Part shown: positions 41,354 to 51,544 of the stretch, piece by piece
How positions within the stretch are numbered: the first letter of the stretch is position 1
How the letters are laid out: every line of letters begins with the position of its first letter
Position numbers and translations under genes: made by a program
The notes under the pieces: generated by a model
Database searches by the model: none
What the model saw: only the letters and a program-made list of their open reading frames with translations
Told to the model about the DNA's origin: nothing
Source of the DNA: Pseudoips prasinana
Taxonomy: Eukaryota; Arthropoda; Insecta; Lepidoptera; Nolidae
Direction of reading: 5' to 3'
DNA: 64,000 nt
Assembly (NCBI GenBank): GCA_951640165.1
Contig: OX621254.1
Coordinates: forward strand, 26,448,001 to 26,512,000

Positions 41354-41820
41354 AATGTCATTCTGGCCGAATTTCGATAATAGCGTACAGTCTTAACGGT
41401 GAGTAGCCATCTGCGTGGGACATATTATAGTACTCACCGCCTACTTTCAGACTCCGAGCTGATACCGAGAATCTTTCTTAACAGAAAAATCCCAAGGGCT
41501 CTACCGGCTAAGTCGCCGAACATCGATTTCTTAAATGGCGTTCAAAGAAATAAAGGTTAGAAATGACTTAATCAATCATTAAATCGGCTTCTATAAGCAC
41601 ATGTGACGTCATAAATGGTCCGCAATCGATTGTCAACGTTGAAGCCGATTTAACGATTGACTAAGTCATTTAATGAAGTAATTTCTAACCTTTATTTATT
41701 TGAACACCATTTAAGAAATCGATGTTCGGCGACTTAGCCGGTAGAGGCCCAGACCCGGGATTAAAACTAGGACTTCGTTGTTCTGCATTTGAACACGCTA
41801 CCGCTAGACCTACGGGGAAA
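41354..41820 (-). mobile_element. SINE family 2 split by a palindromic MITE
   Basis: Body 41354-41495 and tRNA-like head 41751-41820 (GACCCGGGATT, CTACCGCTAGACC) are separated by the MITE at 41496-41750. Confidence 0.85.
41496..41750. mobile_element. Palindromic MITE, complete
   Basis: Ends GGGCTCTACCGGCTAAGTCG and CGACTTAGCCGGTAGAGGCC; long imperfect arms meet around CATGTGACGTCATAAATGG. Inserted in SINE family 2. Confidence 0.85.
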
Positions 41821-41868
41821 TTATATAATATATAATTATGCCTACATAATTATATATTATATAATTGC
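41817..41868. repeat. AT palindrome
   Basis: AATTATATAATATATAATTA arm with a short CCTAC-type centre. Confidence 0.8.
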
Positions 41869-41964
41869 CCCGGCAGTTAATCATAAAAGTAGAAAATGTT
41901 CCTTTATTTGTATCTTACATACTTTAGATAATGTGGCGTGAATTGAATAATCATCATCATACCC

Positions 41965-42208
41965 GACGGTCACCATAGCCTAGTTGGTAGTGCTCCTGCC
42001 TACGAAGCTGGTGATCCTGGGTTCGAATCCCGGTAAGTGCAAAAAATTGTGTGATGAGCACGAATATTTGTTTCTGAGTCATGGATGTTTTCTATGTATA
42101 TAAGTATTTATCTATCTATATAAGTATGTATATCGTCGCCTGGTACCCATAGTACAAGCTTTGCTTAGTTTGGCGCTAGGATGATCTGTGTGACATTGTC
42201 CCCAGAGA
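41965..42208 (+). mobile_element. SINE family 1, full length
   Basis: Plus-strand copy, head at left. An RTE fragment starts immediately after its 3' end. Confidence 0.9.
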
Positions 42209-42210
42209 TT

Positions 42211-42545
42211 ATATCAGCGGAAAGACGTCCACTGCTGGACAAAGGCCTCCCCAAGGATCATAGCAGCTTCGCGCGAGCCTTGCAAAACCTTCAGTCCATA
42301 TTCTAGAGGGTCTGCCCACGCTGCGTCTTCCGGTTCGTAGTCGACATTCGAGAACCTTTCTGCCCCAGCGGTTGTCAGTTCTACGAGCTACGTGCCCCGC
42401 CCACTGCCATTTCAGGTTGGCAATTATTTGGGCTATGTCAGCTACTTTGGTTCGCCTGCGGATGTCGACGTTTCAGATTGGATCGCGCAGGGATACTCCG
42501 AACTTAGCCCTCTCCATTGCTTTTTGGGTGACCTTAAACCTGTTC
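42211..42545 (-). mobile_element. RTE LINE 3' fragment abutting a SINE
   Basis: ATATCAGCGGAAAGACGTCC onward aligns with 35343-35710. It begins within 3 bp of the end of the SINE at 41965-42208. Confidence 0.85.
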
Positions 42546-43099
42546 CATAAGTAAATTGAATATAGAAGAACATTCCACAAACGTGCTGCTTAAACAGTAA
42601 ATGATCCGTCCTTCATCAGTCTCGTAAATCAACTTGAAATGTGAGAAGACATTCTAAAACGTGTGTATGTAAATATTTCTTTCTGCTCGCGGCACTAAAT
42701 ACTCAAACTTCATGATAATGACTTGGCATTTGTTTAGTTTTGGATATAAGAAGATATCTTTTATTATTTCTTTGTTTTGACGAATATATTATACTACGCT
42801 TAATTACTTTAAACCAGTTGTTAATATGTTTCATTTAAGTGCACTAGTGTCTGGGTAAGAGCCAAGTCATATAATTATAAATTCTAAGAATTTATAATTA
42901 TATGAATTATTTTGAATACTGATATTTTAATATTATCAAAACGACGTCACTAAAACTAATCTTTATCAAACTTTTGTTCCAAAATGTATGGCAAATTAAA
43001 TTAAAAGAAAACAATAAAGCAATAGATAGGTACTACTTTTAAACAGCAATGTTAATTTTAAATTGTATCTCAATTATGTTCGTCATTTGTATTATTATG
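42546..43099. other. AT-rich spacer
   Basis: Nothing beyond the palindrome at 42869-42905. Confidence 0.4.
42869..42905. repeat. Perfect AT palindrome
   Basis: CATATAATTATAAATTCT, one centre base, exact complement. Confidence 0.9.
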
Positions 43100-43580
43100 C
43101 TACCAAAAAATTTAGCGGTATATACGCGGAATATCAAAACATAAACGTGAGTTTTCATTCAAGTGAAATCGAAGGCGAATTAAGGAATTAGGAAAACGGA
43201 AAAAGTGCAAGTGACCAGTGAAAGTAAACAGTGCAAAGTGTTCCGTACACAGTGAGAATAGTGCCGTGCACGTGTACGACTTTAGCAGTGCTCGTCACGG
43301 GAACTCTGTAAGTGTGCCACGTGGTAATCACCGGGACTCTAAGACACACACGATGCGGTTAGCAGGAATACGGTCAGCCGTCAGCAATCAATATTCCTGA
43401 CCGGCGGCCGCATCACAGTGCGAATAAAAACTACTTTCTAGTACAAATATGTGAGTACGGTCAGCCACACGGCTGGCCGCATTGCGGCTAGCCGCATAGT
43501 GCTTTGGAGGCCTAAGTGATCTTAGTAGTGTACCAACTGTCACTGTCGACGCCAATAAAAGTTCCTTTGCAATCACTAGT
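43100..43580. other. Unexplained GC-richer block
   Basis: Repeated AGTG-type words (43200-43270), GGTCAGCC words (43370-43380, 43457-43464) and GCCGCAT words (43407, 43478, 43491). No convincing ORF. It could be an LTR or leader of an unrecognised element, or a host 5' exon. Confidence 0.35.
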
Positions 43581-43621
43581 TAGTCAAATCTTTTGACCCA
43601 CCGCTCGCCAAGTAGCAGCAG

Positions 43622-43880
43622 AAAAAGTAAACTTTATTGCAAAATAAGTAAAACAAAATAATGGATACATACAAAGAAATTATCTTATTTTAATGTAATT
43701 GGCGGCCTTATCGCTAAAGGCATCTCATCTCATCCAGGCATTTGCGTTGAAAGGACCAGAATGGAAAATAATCTGATGAAGCTAGCAGAAGGTCTAGAAA
43801 TCGCGATGAGAAGTTTTAAATCGAAAGTAATCTAATATTAAGTAGGTACATGATACGTATAAGATGCATAGATAAATTCC
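43622..43880 (-). mobile_element. LINE 3' UTR fragment
   Basis: Starts with the reverse of a polyadenylation signal (CTTTATTGCAAAATAAG) and matches the 3' UTR at 9101-9260. No coding part retained. Confidence 0.65.
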
Positions 43881-44663
43881 TTTTTTAAATTAAGACTTTC
43901 AATTATATATAATGTCTAAATTATACTTTGATGGAGGTAAAAGTTTTATGTATATCGTAGAATTATGGTTCTCCTCGACATAGTCCCTAGTAGTTGCGGG
44001 ATTTATGGGCGTCATCAGGGTTAAATGCGGGCACAAAACACAATGATCGCAGTTTCAAATTATTATAATTGAAATTTAACACTTATCTTGTCACTTCACA
44101 ATGATTTTGAAATAAAATTAACACCTAGGTAAGGTTGAGCAGCGGGTTCATGGCACCAACCTTACTTTAACCAACTAATAAACTCGCAACGATCCAACTC
44201 GATCCGTTGTTGCACTTCAAAAGCCACACAAAATATGTTGGCCTCTCTAAAGTAAAGATGGCGCCTCGACCCCAGTCGAGGCACGTGCTCTGCTCTGATT
44301 GGTTGTTACGTGGATTACAATATTTGTTCCTTTTATTAGATTAGTAAGGTTTTTAAGTTATAGAAAAATGTTACAAATTAAATTAAATTAAGAATTCTAA
44401 CAGCAATCGAAGTATAAACAAATAACATTGTGCGTTATACATGCAAAGAACAATTAATCAGACTCATAGCTTTCTCCGACATGTATATATTTGAAAAATG
44501 ACTCCTATAGTGTGACTAATACGCAGCATAAACTGTAAGTACCTACCTACAAATATGACATTTGGCATGGAGGTAATAATTTACACCAAATAACAGCTTG
44601 ACTCTTTGAATCCAATAGAAAAACGCGCGCCTAGGTAATTAATAACTGCATCATGGACGATTC
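43881..44663. other. Spacer
   Basis: No gene. 44130-44290 is GC-richer and may be a degraded repeat. Confidence 0.35.
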
Positions 44664-44790
44664 AGGTGAAAAGAGCAAAGGAGAGGGCTATGCTTAGTGT
44701 TTCCCTGTGAAAGCTGTTCAGGAATATGGAAATCTGCAAGCGAAACCGTATAACCAGCAAAGCCTTTAGAATTACCAAAGCAGCAGTGAA
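44664..44790 (+). mobile_element. Diverged RTE coding relic
   Basis: The plus frame reads KRAKERAMLSVSL-stop followed by RNMEI-type sequence, matching the RTE QRAMERAMLGVSL block. Confidence 0.55.
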
Positions 44791-44857
44791 AACAAAGTAT
44801 TTTTATAGAGAGGCCTCCATTCAGTGATCGGATGATTTGCGAGGTTCACTAAACTTA

Positions 44858-45097
44858 ACGGTCACCATAGCCTAGTTGGTAGTGCTCCTGCCTACGAAGC
44901 TGGTGGTCCTGGGTTCGAATCCCGGTAAGTGCAAATATTTGTGTGATGAGCACGAATATTTGTTTCTGAGTCATGGATGTTTTCTATGTATATAAGTATT
45001 TATCTATCTATATAAGTATGTATATCGTAGCCTGGTACCCATAGTACAAGCTTTGCTTTTGGGGCTAGGATGATCTGTGTGACATTGTCCCCAGATA
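44858..45097 (+). mobile_element. SINE family 1, full length
   Basis: Plus-strand copy with a few bases missing in the body near 45058, followed by AT-rich tail. Confidence 0.9.
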
Positions 45098-46224
45098 TTA
45101 TATATTATATTATTATATAATTCTCAATTAACTAAAAGCCGCTGGATACGAGTATCATTCATCAAATCATCAACCAGCCTAAAATCGAGTAAAATCTTTG
45201 CGGGAAACCTTTGTCTAACCGTGTACGCCCAGTGAGCTGAATATACGATAGCGATGAGCTAGAGCTGAATCTAGAACACCAAGTTGCAAACTTATTGCCT
45301 TCAATGAGACTATTACTTAGGCAGTAAGAGTGATTTTCGAGCGGCAATGTATCCCCAGTCATGGGGTTGACCAAACGTAACCTTAAAATAAAGCTGGCTA
45401 TACCTTTATATACCAAGTTCTAAAAACCTAAGAAATTAAAAATGCCTTATCACATTCACTACCAATTAAAACAAAAAATATCCCAAAACACGATATTTTA
45501 CTAACGGTACGAAAGTCCCTTACAAACCTGCCGTTCACCTTTAATTAGTACATAATCAGAGCAAAAGAAGAGAACTTCATGCAGGCAGATCTTGATGCAG
45601 GTTTTTTATAGGCACAAACTGAGGCTAGTCTTTGTTCAGAACAAAATGGAAAAGTGGAAAAGAAATTGAGGTCCAGTGCAAGCCATAAAGATGAAAAAAT
45701 AGAAGACAAAAGTGACATTATATTTAAAATTTATACTTAAGGTTTAGCTGAAAGCCACACTGATCCCTAAACTAATTATAAATATTAATTTATCTTGCGG
45801 TTTTATTTAGTATGTGTAGTAGCATATTTTATGTAATATTAAATATTATAATACACGGTAATGTTAATTTTATGCAGGAGATTATAATAAAGTAAATTTG
45901 TACGTCATCAGTAACACAGACAATCCACTTACATGTACAATAAAATCTATAGAATATTGTATATCTACCCAATAAATAAACATGGTTGTAATAAAGTACT
46001 AACAGACTGGTTAAACATTCTAATGAATGAAGAAACTAATACTCTCCTGCTTATAATAACATACAAATAATACACACAAAGACACACACACACATCCCTG
46101 CACACCTTCCAATATTAGACATTATATTATATACACACACCATACACCTAGTCAATAAGTTATACATAAGCTGATCTTAATCAGTAGATACCTACTTAAT
46201 TAACTAAAAACTAGGACATAATTT
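45098..46224. other. AT-rich spacer
   Basis: No gene or recognised repeat; short chance ORFs. Confidence 0.4.
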
Positions 46225-46289
46225 ACATACGGCCATCTGATCCAAACTACGCAGAGCTTGTACTATGGAAACCAAGTAACTGATATACT
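46225..46289 (-). mobile_element. SINE family 4 tail
   Basis: CGGCCATCTGATCCAAACTA and GTACTATGGAAACCAAGTAA, antisense of the tail at 36340-36405. Confidence 0.65.
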
Positions 46290-46850
46290 GTAAATATTAT
46301 AAAGAGGTAACGTTTGTGCGGTTGTGACGTTGTAAGGAGTGATATCTGGATCTACTGTACCGATTTTCAAAATTATATAACCAATAGAAAGTAGTAGATG
46401 AACCTGCTGAGTTTGTTTCGCTGGGTCTTCTCAGTTGGGGCGCATTGGATCCGGTGGTAGCATTAAAGCGCGATCGTCGTTTTAAACACAAGGTCCGTTA
46501 TAATAAAAATACTGAATTCATACCTTAATATGGACAGAACCATTCAGATAATATGTAGTAAAATATAAATTTCAATACATAATATTAAAAACTTCAACTA
46601 CACATAATCTCCTTGACAATAACTTAATACAAGCTAGCTAAATGTCACTACCATTATAAAATAAATGTTTTAACATTCCGTGTACCTAAATATCTGCAAT
46701 AAGTAACTAGAAATAATAACTGTATTACCTACTACACACATGTTCTGACTATTTACAAGCGCTTTTTTAAAGTCTACATGAATAAAAACCTTTTTTATTA
46801 TTTATTTTATTTTAAAAGCTACGGTATTGCGGAGTGTCATAGGCTATGAA
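46290..46850 (+). mobile_element. Helitron-like element (group B) split by LINE
   Basis: 46290-46391 and 46814-46850 align consecutively with 651-790; the rest of the element is missing. Confidence 0.65.
46392..46813 (+). mobile_element. LINE 3' fragment inserted in a Helitron-like element
   Basis: TTGTTTCGCTGGGTCTTC to GAATAAAAACCTTTTT, the same family as 29226, 17133 and 60085. Helitron sequence is interrupted on both sides (46290-46391 and 46814-46850). Confidence 0.7.
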
Positions 46851-47039
46851 AGACCGTAGCATCCTAACAGGCATTGGTTTGCCTAAAGGGGGTGCTCCAA
46901 CAATATTGTATACAGATTAAATAAATAAATAAAATAATGGTTTATTTCTCTCTTAAAGGCACATACATCGTGTTGTTATGTTAAAAACATTGTTTAAGCT
47001 TAAGTTGATGAAATAGATCTTTTTTTAACTTTTTCAATC

Positions 47040-47790
47040 AAAATATTTCATCCGTGTTTTAAAAATTCTATAATTGGAGACTAGCAAATCTTGTCGTACA
47101 GCTACTTGTTTTCTTCTTAGGACTCCTTCTCATACTTCCAGCCACTATAATGGCTCGTTTACTGTACGCGCAGTGCGCCTATGGAATGCTTTACGACATT
47201 TCATAAGTGATAGCTCGTCATTGAGTATTTTTAAGAGTAGAACTAAGAATCACTTCTTATCTCCGTAAGTTATGTATATAAGAGATATATACTTTGGTTT
47301 ATGTAGTTTATCTAAACTAATATTATTAAGAGGTTTCGTTTGTGAGTTTGTGACGTTGTAAGGGGTAATCTCTGGATCTACTGAACTAATTTTCAAAATT
47401 ATTTCACCAATAGAAAGCTACGTTATTGAGGAGTGTCATAGGATATGATTCATCATCATAATTTTCTCTATCCCGAACTTTTAACCCGAAGTATTACGCG
47501 GCACAAACGGGCAGGGTAAAAAATATTTATAACGCGGGACGAAGTCCGCGGGCACTGCTAGTTCTATAGATATTTATATGTAAATATTTGTGTATATTTT
47601 ATCAATATTTTTAATTCTTCAAGTAGTAATATTCTTCAAGATACATAATTATCATATTTTGTTGTACACTGTTTGTACACATATAAAAATCTAACTGGCT
47701 TAATAGTTTGCTGGAAAAAAATCATTAATGAATTAAGCTCACTTAAGTACATGTATTTTCTTTTGTAACAATTAAATTGAATGTATTTTT
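47040..47790 (+). mobile_element. LINE 3' fragment (same family) with Helitron inside
   Basis: 47074-47268 encodes the ORF2 C-terminus (SHTSSHYNGSFTVRAVRLWN). The 3' UTR continues after a Helitron-like insertion (47320-47561), with TTTGCTGGAAAAAAATC matching the UTR near 41030. Confidence 0.75.
47320..47561 (+). mobile_element. Helitron-like element (group B) inside a LINE
   Basis: 3' hairpin GCGGGACGAAGTCCGC then GGGCACTGCTAG|T. LINE 3' UTR continues on both sides. Confidence 0.75.
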
Positions 47791-47810
47791 GTTACTCTTG
47801 GACATTATTT

Positions 47811-47870
47811 ACACACGGCCATCTCATCCTGCACTAAGTCTGCTTAGTGCAGGATGAGATGGCCGTGTGT
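47811..47870. repeat. Perfect 28-bp-arm hairpin made from SINE tail
   Basis: ACACACGGCCATCTCATCCT arm, 4-base loop, exact complement. The arm resembles the family-4 SINE tail. Confidence 0.95.
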
Positions 47871-47989
47871 ATTGCTTTGGCATTATTATATTTTTTGTAT
47901 TGCTTTATTTATTGTATTGCTTTGGCATATTTGGCTTGTACTATGGAACTTTACTCCTTTTCTTTTGTAAATATATACTTATATGGATA

Positions 47990-48166
47990 ACAGCTGTGCC
48001 CTACGGTTTTACCCGCGTTAAACTTTATACATTATAGCCTATGTGTTATTCTGATGTATAAGGTATATTATAGTAAAGTTTCATTAAAATCCATTCAGTA
48101 GTTTTTACGTGAAAGAGTAAAAAACCTCCATCCATACTAACAAACTTTCGCGTTTTTAAGTAGGAT
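47990..48166 (-). mobile_element. Lep1-type Helitron-like element
   Basis: CAGCTGTGCCCTACGGTTTT to TTTTTAAGTAGGAT; the CTAG end is mutated to ACAG. Confidence 0.65.
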
Positions 48167-48339
48167 AAAACAAAAAAATGTTAAGGGTGAACAACCCTTA
48201 TCACTTAAGGGTATGAAAAATAGATAGTAGCAGATTCTCAGACCCACTGAGTATGCATATAAAATTTGGTAAAAATCAGTAAAGTCGTTTCGAAGGAGTA
48301 AGGTAACTAACATTGTATCACGAGAATGTTATATATGAG

Positions 48340-48425
48340 ATTACACCCAGACTCAGGACAAACAGACATGTGAATGCACACAAATATGTCCTGGGAATCG
48401 ACCTTCGGCGTGAAAAGTATTTGAC
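48340..48425 (-). mobile_element. SINE family 4 fragment
   Basis: ACACCCAGACTCAGGACAAA and the degenerate antisense B box GGGAATCGACCTTCG. Confidence 0.6.
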
Positions 48426-48623
48426 CATTTCAGACATTATTTAAAATGAATTGTATAAATTTAAATGCGGGTGGGAAATATACACAATTAATTTTAAATA
48501 TGTATATAGAATTCGTTTTAAAGATTTCTGAAACTTGTTTACAGTTTAGCGCGTTTAAAATGCTAAAGTAATAAATTATGATTTAAGAAGGATTCATTCA
48601 TTAAATGTAGTTATGTTTCTGCG

Positions 48624-48753
48624 TACCGATGATCTTGTGCGGGCCGCTGGAAACTGCTGGATGCGAATAGAGCAAGACAGGCAATTGTGGAGATCTTTGG
48701 GGGAGGTTTTGTCGAGCCGTGGACGTCTTTCGGCTGATATGACGATGATGATG
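48624..48753 (+). mobile_element. RTE LINE 3' fragment with target duplication
   Basis: 130 bp encoding the DDLVRAAGNCWMRIEQDRQL end plus (ATG)n. Flanked by ATGTTTCTGCG at 48613-48623 and 48754-48764. Confidence 0.88.
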
Positions 48754-48844
48754 ATGTTTCTGCGGTTAATCAAGAATAATAATATTATGAATCGGAATAT
48801 ATTCTGAGTATTACGTCTGATAATATTAGTTGTATTGTTAGCTA

Positions 48845-49025
48845 AATGCCTTCACCGATAAACGAACAGCGAGGTTAAGCAACTAGGCTCGCAGTCAGTC
48901 CATAGATGGGTAACCACCTAAGTGGTTTAATTTCTAAATCGGAGGACATATTAAGCTATCGGTCCCGGTAGTAGTCATTAGACAACAGTCGTTAAGCCAT
49001 GTCAGAGGCCTTCTAGGTGGCTTGA
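48845..49025 (+). mobile_element. 5S-rRNA-derived SINE
   Basis: GCGAGGTTAAGCAACTAGGC and CCATAGATGGGTAACCACC match the internal promoter part of 5S rRNA (GTTAAGCAAC, GATGGGTGACC). The body (CGGAGGACATATTAAGCTAT, GGTCCCGGTAG) is the unit seen in lepidopteran 5S-type SINEs. Not a functional 5S gene. Confidence 0.8.
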
Positions 49026-49084
49026 ACAACAATTTCTCGAATTGAAACTGAAACTTATGCTTTTGTGTTAAAGTGGAAAATCAG

Positions 49085-49140
49085 TAAAAGAAATTTGACA
49101 GTTTGAGGTAGCTGGATGTGCTGGCATCTGTACTACTAAT
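49085..49140. mobile_element. Foldback MITE, right half
   Basis: AAATTTGACAGTTTGAGGTA to GATGTGCTGGCATCTGTAC. Confidence 0.7.
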
Positions 49141-49345
49141 GTATTCTACTAGGAGTATAGACAACTAAAACATAATAAAAGTAATTATCTAGATAAAAAA
49201 TCATGTCTGAACAGTAGATATTCCGTGTGTTTAAGTAAGTTATCTTTATTTCGCTCCAAATACAGATTTTATAGTCATCACAATTAGGGTCGGTTCATAT
49301 CTGACGGATGATGCGTCGAGCGTATCATCGGTTGTGTCCATTCAA

Positions 49346-49500
49346 ATCAAATCAAATTAAAAAGTCATTTATTCCGTTAAAATATTACATTTGTGTGGAA
49401 TCGTAATTTTTTTTACCCTACCGTGCAGATAATGCATGACGTGGCAGCTACTGAGAAACACTGCCAGAAAACTCAGTAGGAATCCTTTTTTGAAGTTATA
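49346..49500 (-). mobile_element. LINE 3' end inside the Harbinger relic
   Basis: AAATCAAATCAAATTAAAAA tail (reverse (TTTGA)n) and TTATTCCGTT, then UTR-like sequence. Right limit unclear. Confidence 0.5.
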
Positions 49501-49940
49501 CTTCTTTTGGCGCGATGGAGAAAAATGATGAGAGTGAATTTTAACGATGCGCGCGCACACCAACACCAAAAAATTTAACAGCATGAAGTTAGTTACAGGT
49601 GGTATGAAAATGTATGAGAGTGAATTTTTACGATGCGCGCGCACGATGCGCACGTAAAAATAACAGCATGACGTTAGTTCTAGGTGGTATGAAAATTGAT
49701 AACTATGTTCAAGTTGTATATTAAGAAGTATAACTTCTAACGCGTGTACATAAGTACACACAAGTTTTTTTAAAATATTTATTTCTTACATAAAATTACA
49801 TTGTATTTAAATGTGTTAAATTCGGTCGAATGGGTCCGTTCATTTCAAACGGAAAATGCGTAGGCGAAGCATCTGTCCTGCGTCAGTTTCTGCTTTTAGC
49901 ATATACAGAGCGGTTGTGTTGTGTGATATTGAATTTTAAA

Positions 49941-50060
49941 ATGAAGCATATCGAAATAATTGCTATTTGACAAGGTTTGGAACAAGACCGAAAAAGGAAA
50001 CGTCGATATTGGGTGCACGATACCGACAATGTGTTGACGGAAACGGAATAGACATTGTAT
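49941..50060 (+). pseudogene. Harbinger-type transposase N-terminal relic
   Basis: The frame from ATG 49941 reads MKHIEIIAI, a stop, then QGLEQDRKRKRRYWVHDTDN, resembling the RRRYWVHP start of PIF/Harbinger transposases. The catalytic DDE part is deleted. Confidence 0.6.
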
Positions 50061-50213
50061 GCTCGAGGCACTAACGTATCATAGGTTGATGTAAACGGTC
50101 GAGTGTTTTTGTCTGTTCTGGCGTTACGAGACCGATAATACGCATGTTCCGTCAGATATGAACCGACCCTTACAGTATCGCCTATAATATAGCACGCAAT
50201 CTCGTGTGCGAGG

Positions 50214-51138
50214 CAGAGATGTAAAGAACTCGAGTCTTCGAGTCCTAAATTTTGAGCTCGATTGACAAATTGCACGACTCTGCTTATTACAATAAGACTC
50301 CCAAGACTAGAGAACTTAAGTCTATATGAGCTCTTGAGCGCAAAATTAAACTCGAGTCTTTTTTAGCGCATGAGTCATTTTTACGGGCGAGTCGCGCTGG
50401 AGTTGCTTTCCGTTTGGAGTTCTTTTTTAAATCAGATGCCACCTTTGTGGGATACATTCGTAACGCGTATTTAGAAAAATAAAAGTGATAATTAATAGGA
50501 AAAATCATGTTAATATAATTAATTGATATCTCTAACTATTGTAGAATAAGAAAATAAAGCATTACATACTGAGATATTATTTATTATTTAATCGTATACA
50601 CATTGGAATAATAATAATAAAAACAACAAATAATGATATACACTTGACTTAGGCCCAGTCAAGTGTATATCATTATTTGTTGTTTCTATTATTATTATTC
50701 CAATAATAGGTAAAGCGCAGAAGAAAATACATAAGTTCAATAAAATATCCAGCAATCAAAAATCAAAAATATATGTATAAAAGCCAGAATAATCTGGTTA
50801 TCTTGAAAAATCTGACGTACTTGTAAATCAATTTATTAAACCTTTGGATAACCGTGCAACTATTAACATTATTAAACATTAATACGCTGAAGACATAAGA
50901 CTGGAGCTCTTTTAAGAATCAAGCTTTTTTAAGACTCGAGCTCTATTTAAGACTCGAACTCTTTTTAAGACTCGAGCTCTTTTTAATACTCGAGTTTTAT
51001 TTTAGCGCTCGAGCCTTTGTGAAAAGACTGAAGCTCGGTTCGACTCAAGACTCCAAGTTCTGTTAGTTCACAGAGTCTTGTAAAATTGAGCCGAGTCTAT
51101 CGAATTAGGACTCAAAGACTCGAGTTCTTTACATCTCT
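50214..51138. mobile_element. TIR element rich in CTCGAG/GAGCTC
   Basis: Ends AGAGATGTAAAGAACTCGAG and CTCGAGTTCTTTACATCTCT, about 35-bp TIRs. Right interior (50905-51050) has repeated AAGACTCGAGCTCTTTTT-like units. Superfamily not recognised. Confidence 0.75.
50602..50705. repeat. Near-perfect 48-bp-arm hairpin
   Basis: ATTGGAATAATAATAATAAA arm and its complement; the loop includes TAGGCCC. Lies in the centre of the TIR element 50214-51138. Confidence 0.9.
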
Positions 51139-51173
51139 TTGTGTGACACAAGGTGTCTATATAAGCATGTAGT

Positions 51174-51364
51174 TACAAAAAACAAGTAGTATATGTAGCA
51201 TATCATTCCTAGTTTCTATAATACAAGCTCTGCTTAGTTTGGTAACAGATGGCCGAGTGAATAGACATGTTCATGCACACAAATATCTGTCCTTGGTGGG
51301 AATCGAATCCACGACCTACGGCATGAAAGGCAAGATTTTACCAATCACGCCAACCGGCCCGACA
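51174..51364. mobile_element. SINE family 4 tail (+) and head (-) side by side
   Basis: Tail 51174-51268 reads on plus; the head with antisense B box (GTGGGAATCGAATCCACGAC) reads on minus. These are two fragments, not one insertion. Confidence 0.7.
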
Positions 51365-51513
51365 ATGTACAGACACCAGCACATCAAGCAACCCCAATCT
51401 GTCAAATTTCTCCAATAAAAAATGAACGTTATGCTTATGGGATAAAGTTGAAAATCTATAAAAGATATTTGAAAGATTGGGATAGCTGGATGTGCTGGTG
51501 TCTGTCTGTACAT
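51365..51513. mobile_element. Foldback MITE (same family)
   Basis: GTACAGACACCAGCACATCA to GGATGTGCTGGTGTCTGTC. Confidence 0.8.
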
Positions 51514-51544
51514 ATCAAATTGACGGGCCGGTTAGCGTGATTGA

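Larger units (their letters stand above)
49287..50169 (+). mobile_element. PIF/Harbinger relic with TTA duplications
   Basis: TIRs GGGTCGGTTCATATCTGACG and CGTCAGATATGAACCGACCC; TTA on both sides (49284-49286 and 50170-50172), the Harbinger TWA target. Inside are a LINE 3' fragment (from about 49346) and a transposase relic. Confidence 0.85.

Noticed and set aside
48845..49025. 5S rRNA gene
   Set aside because: Only internal promoter segments match; the rest is SINE body.
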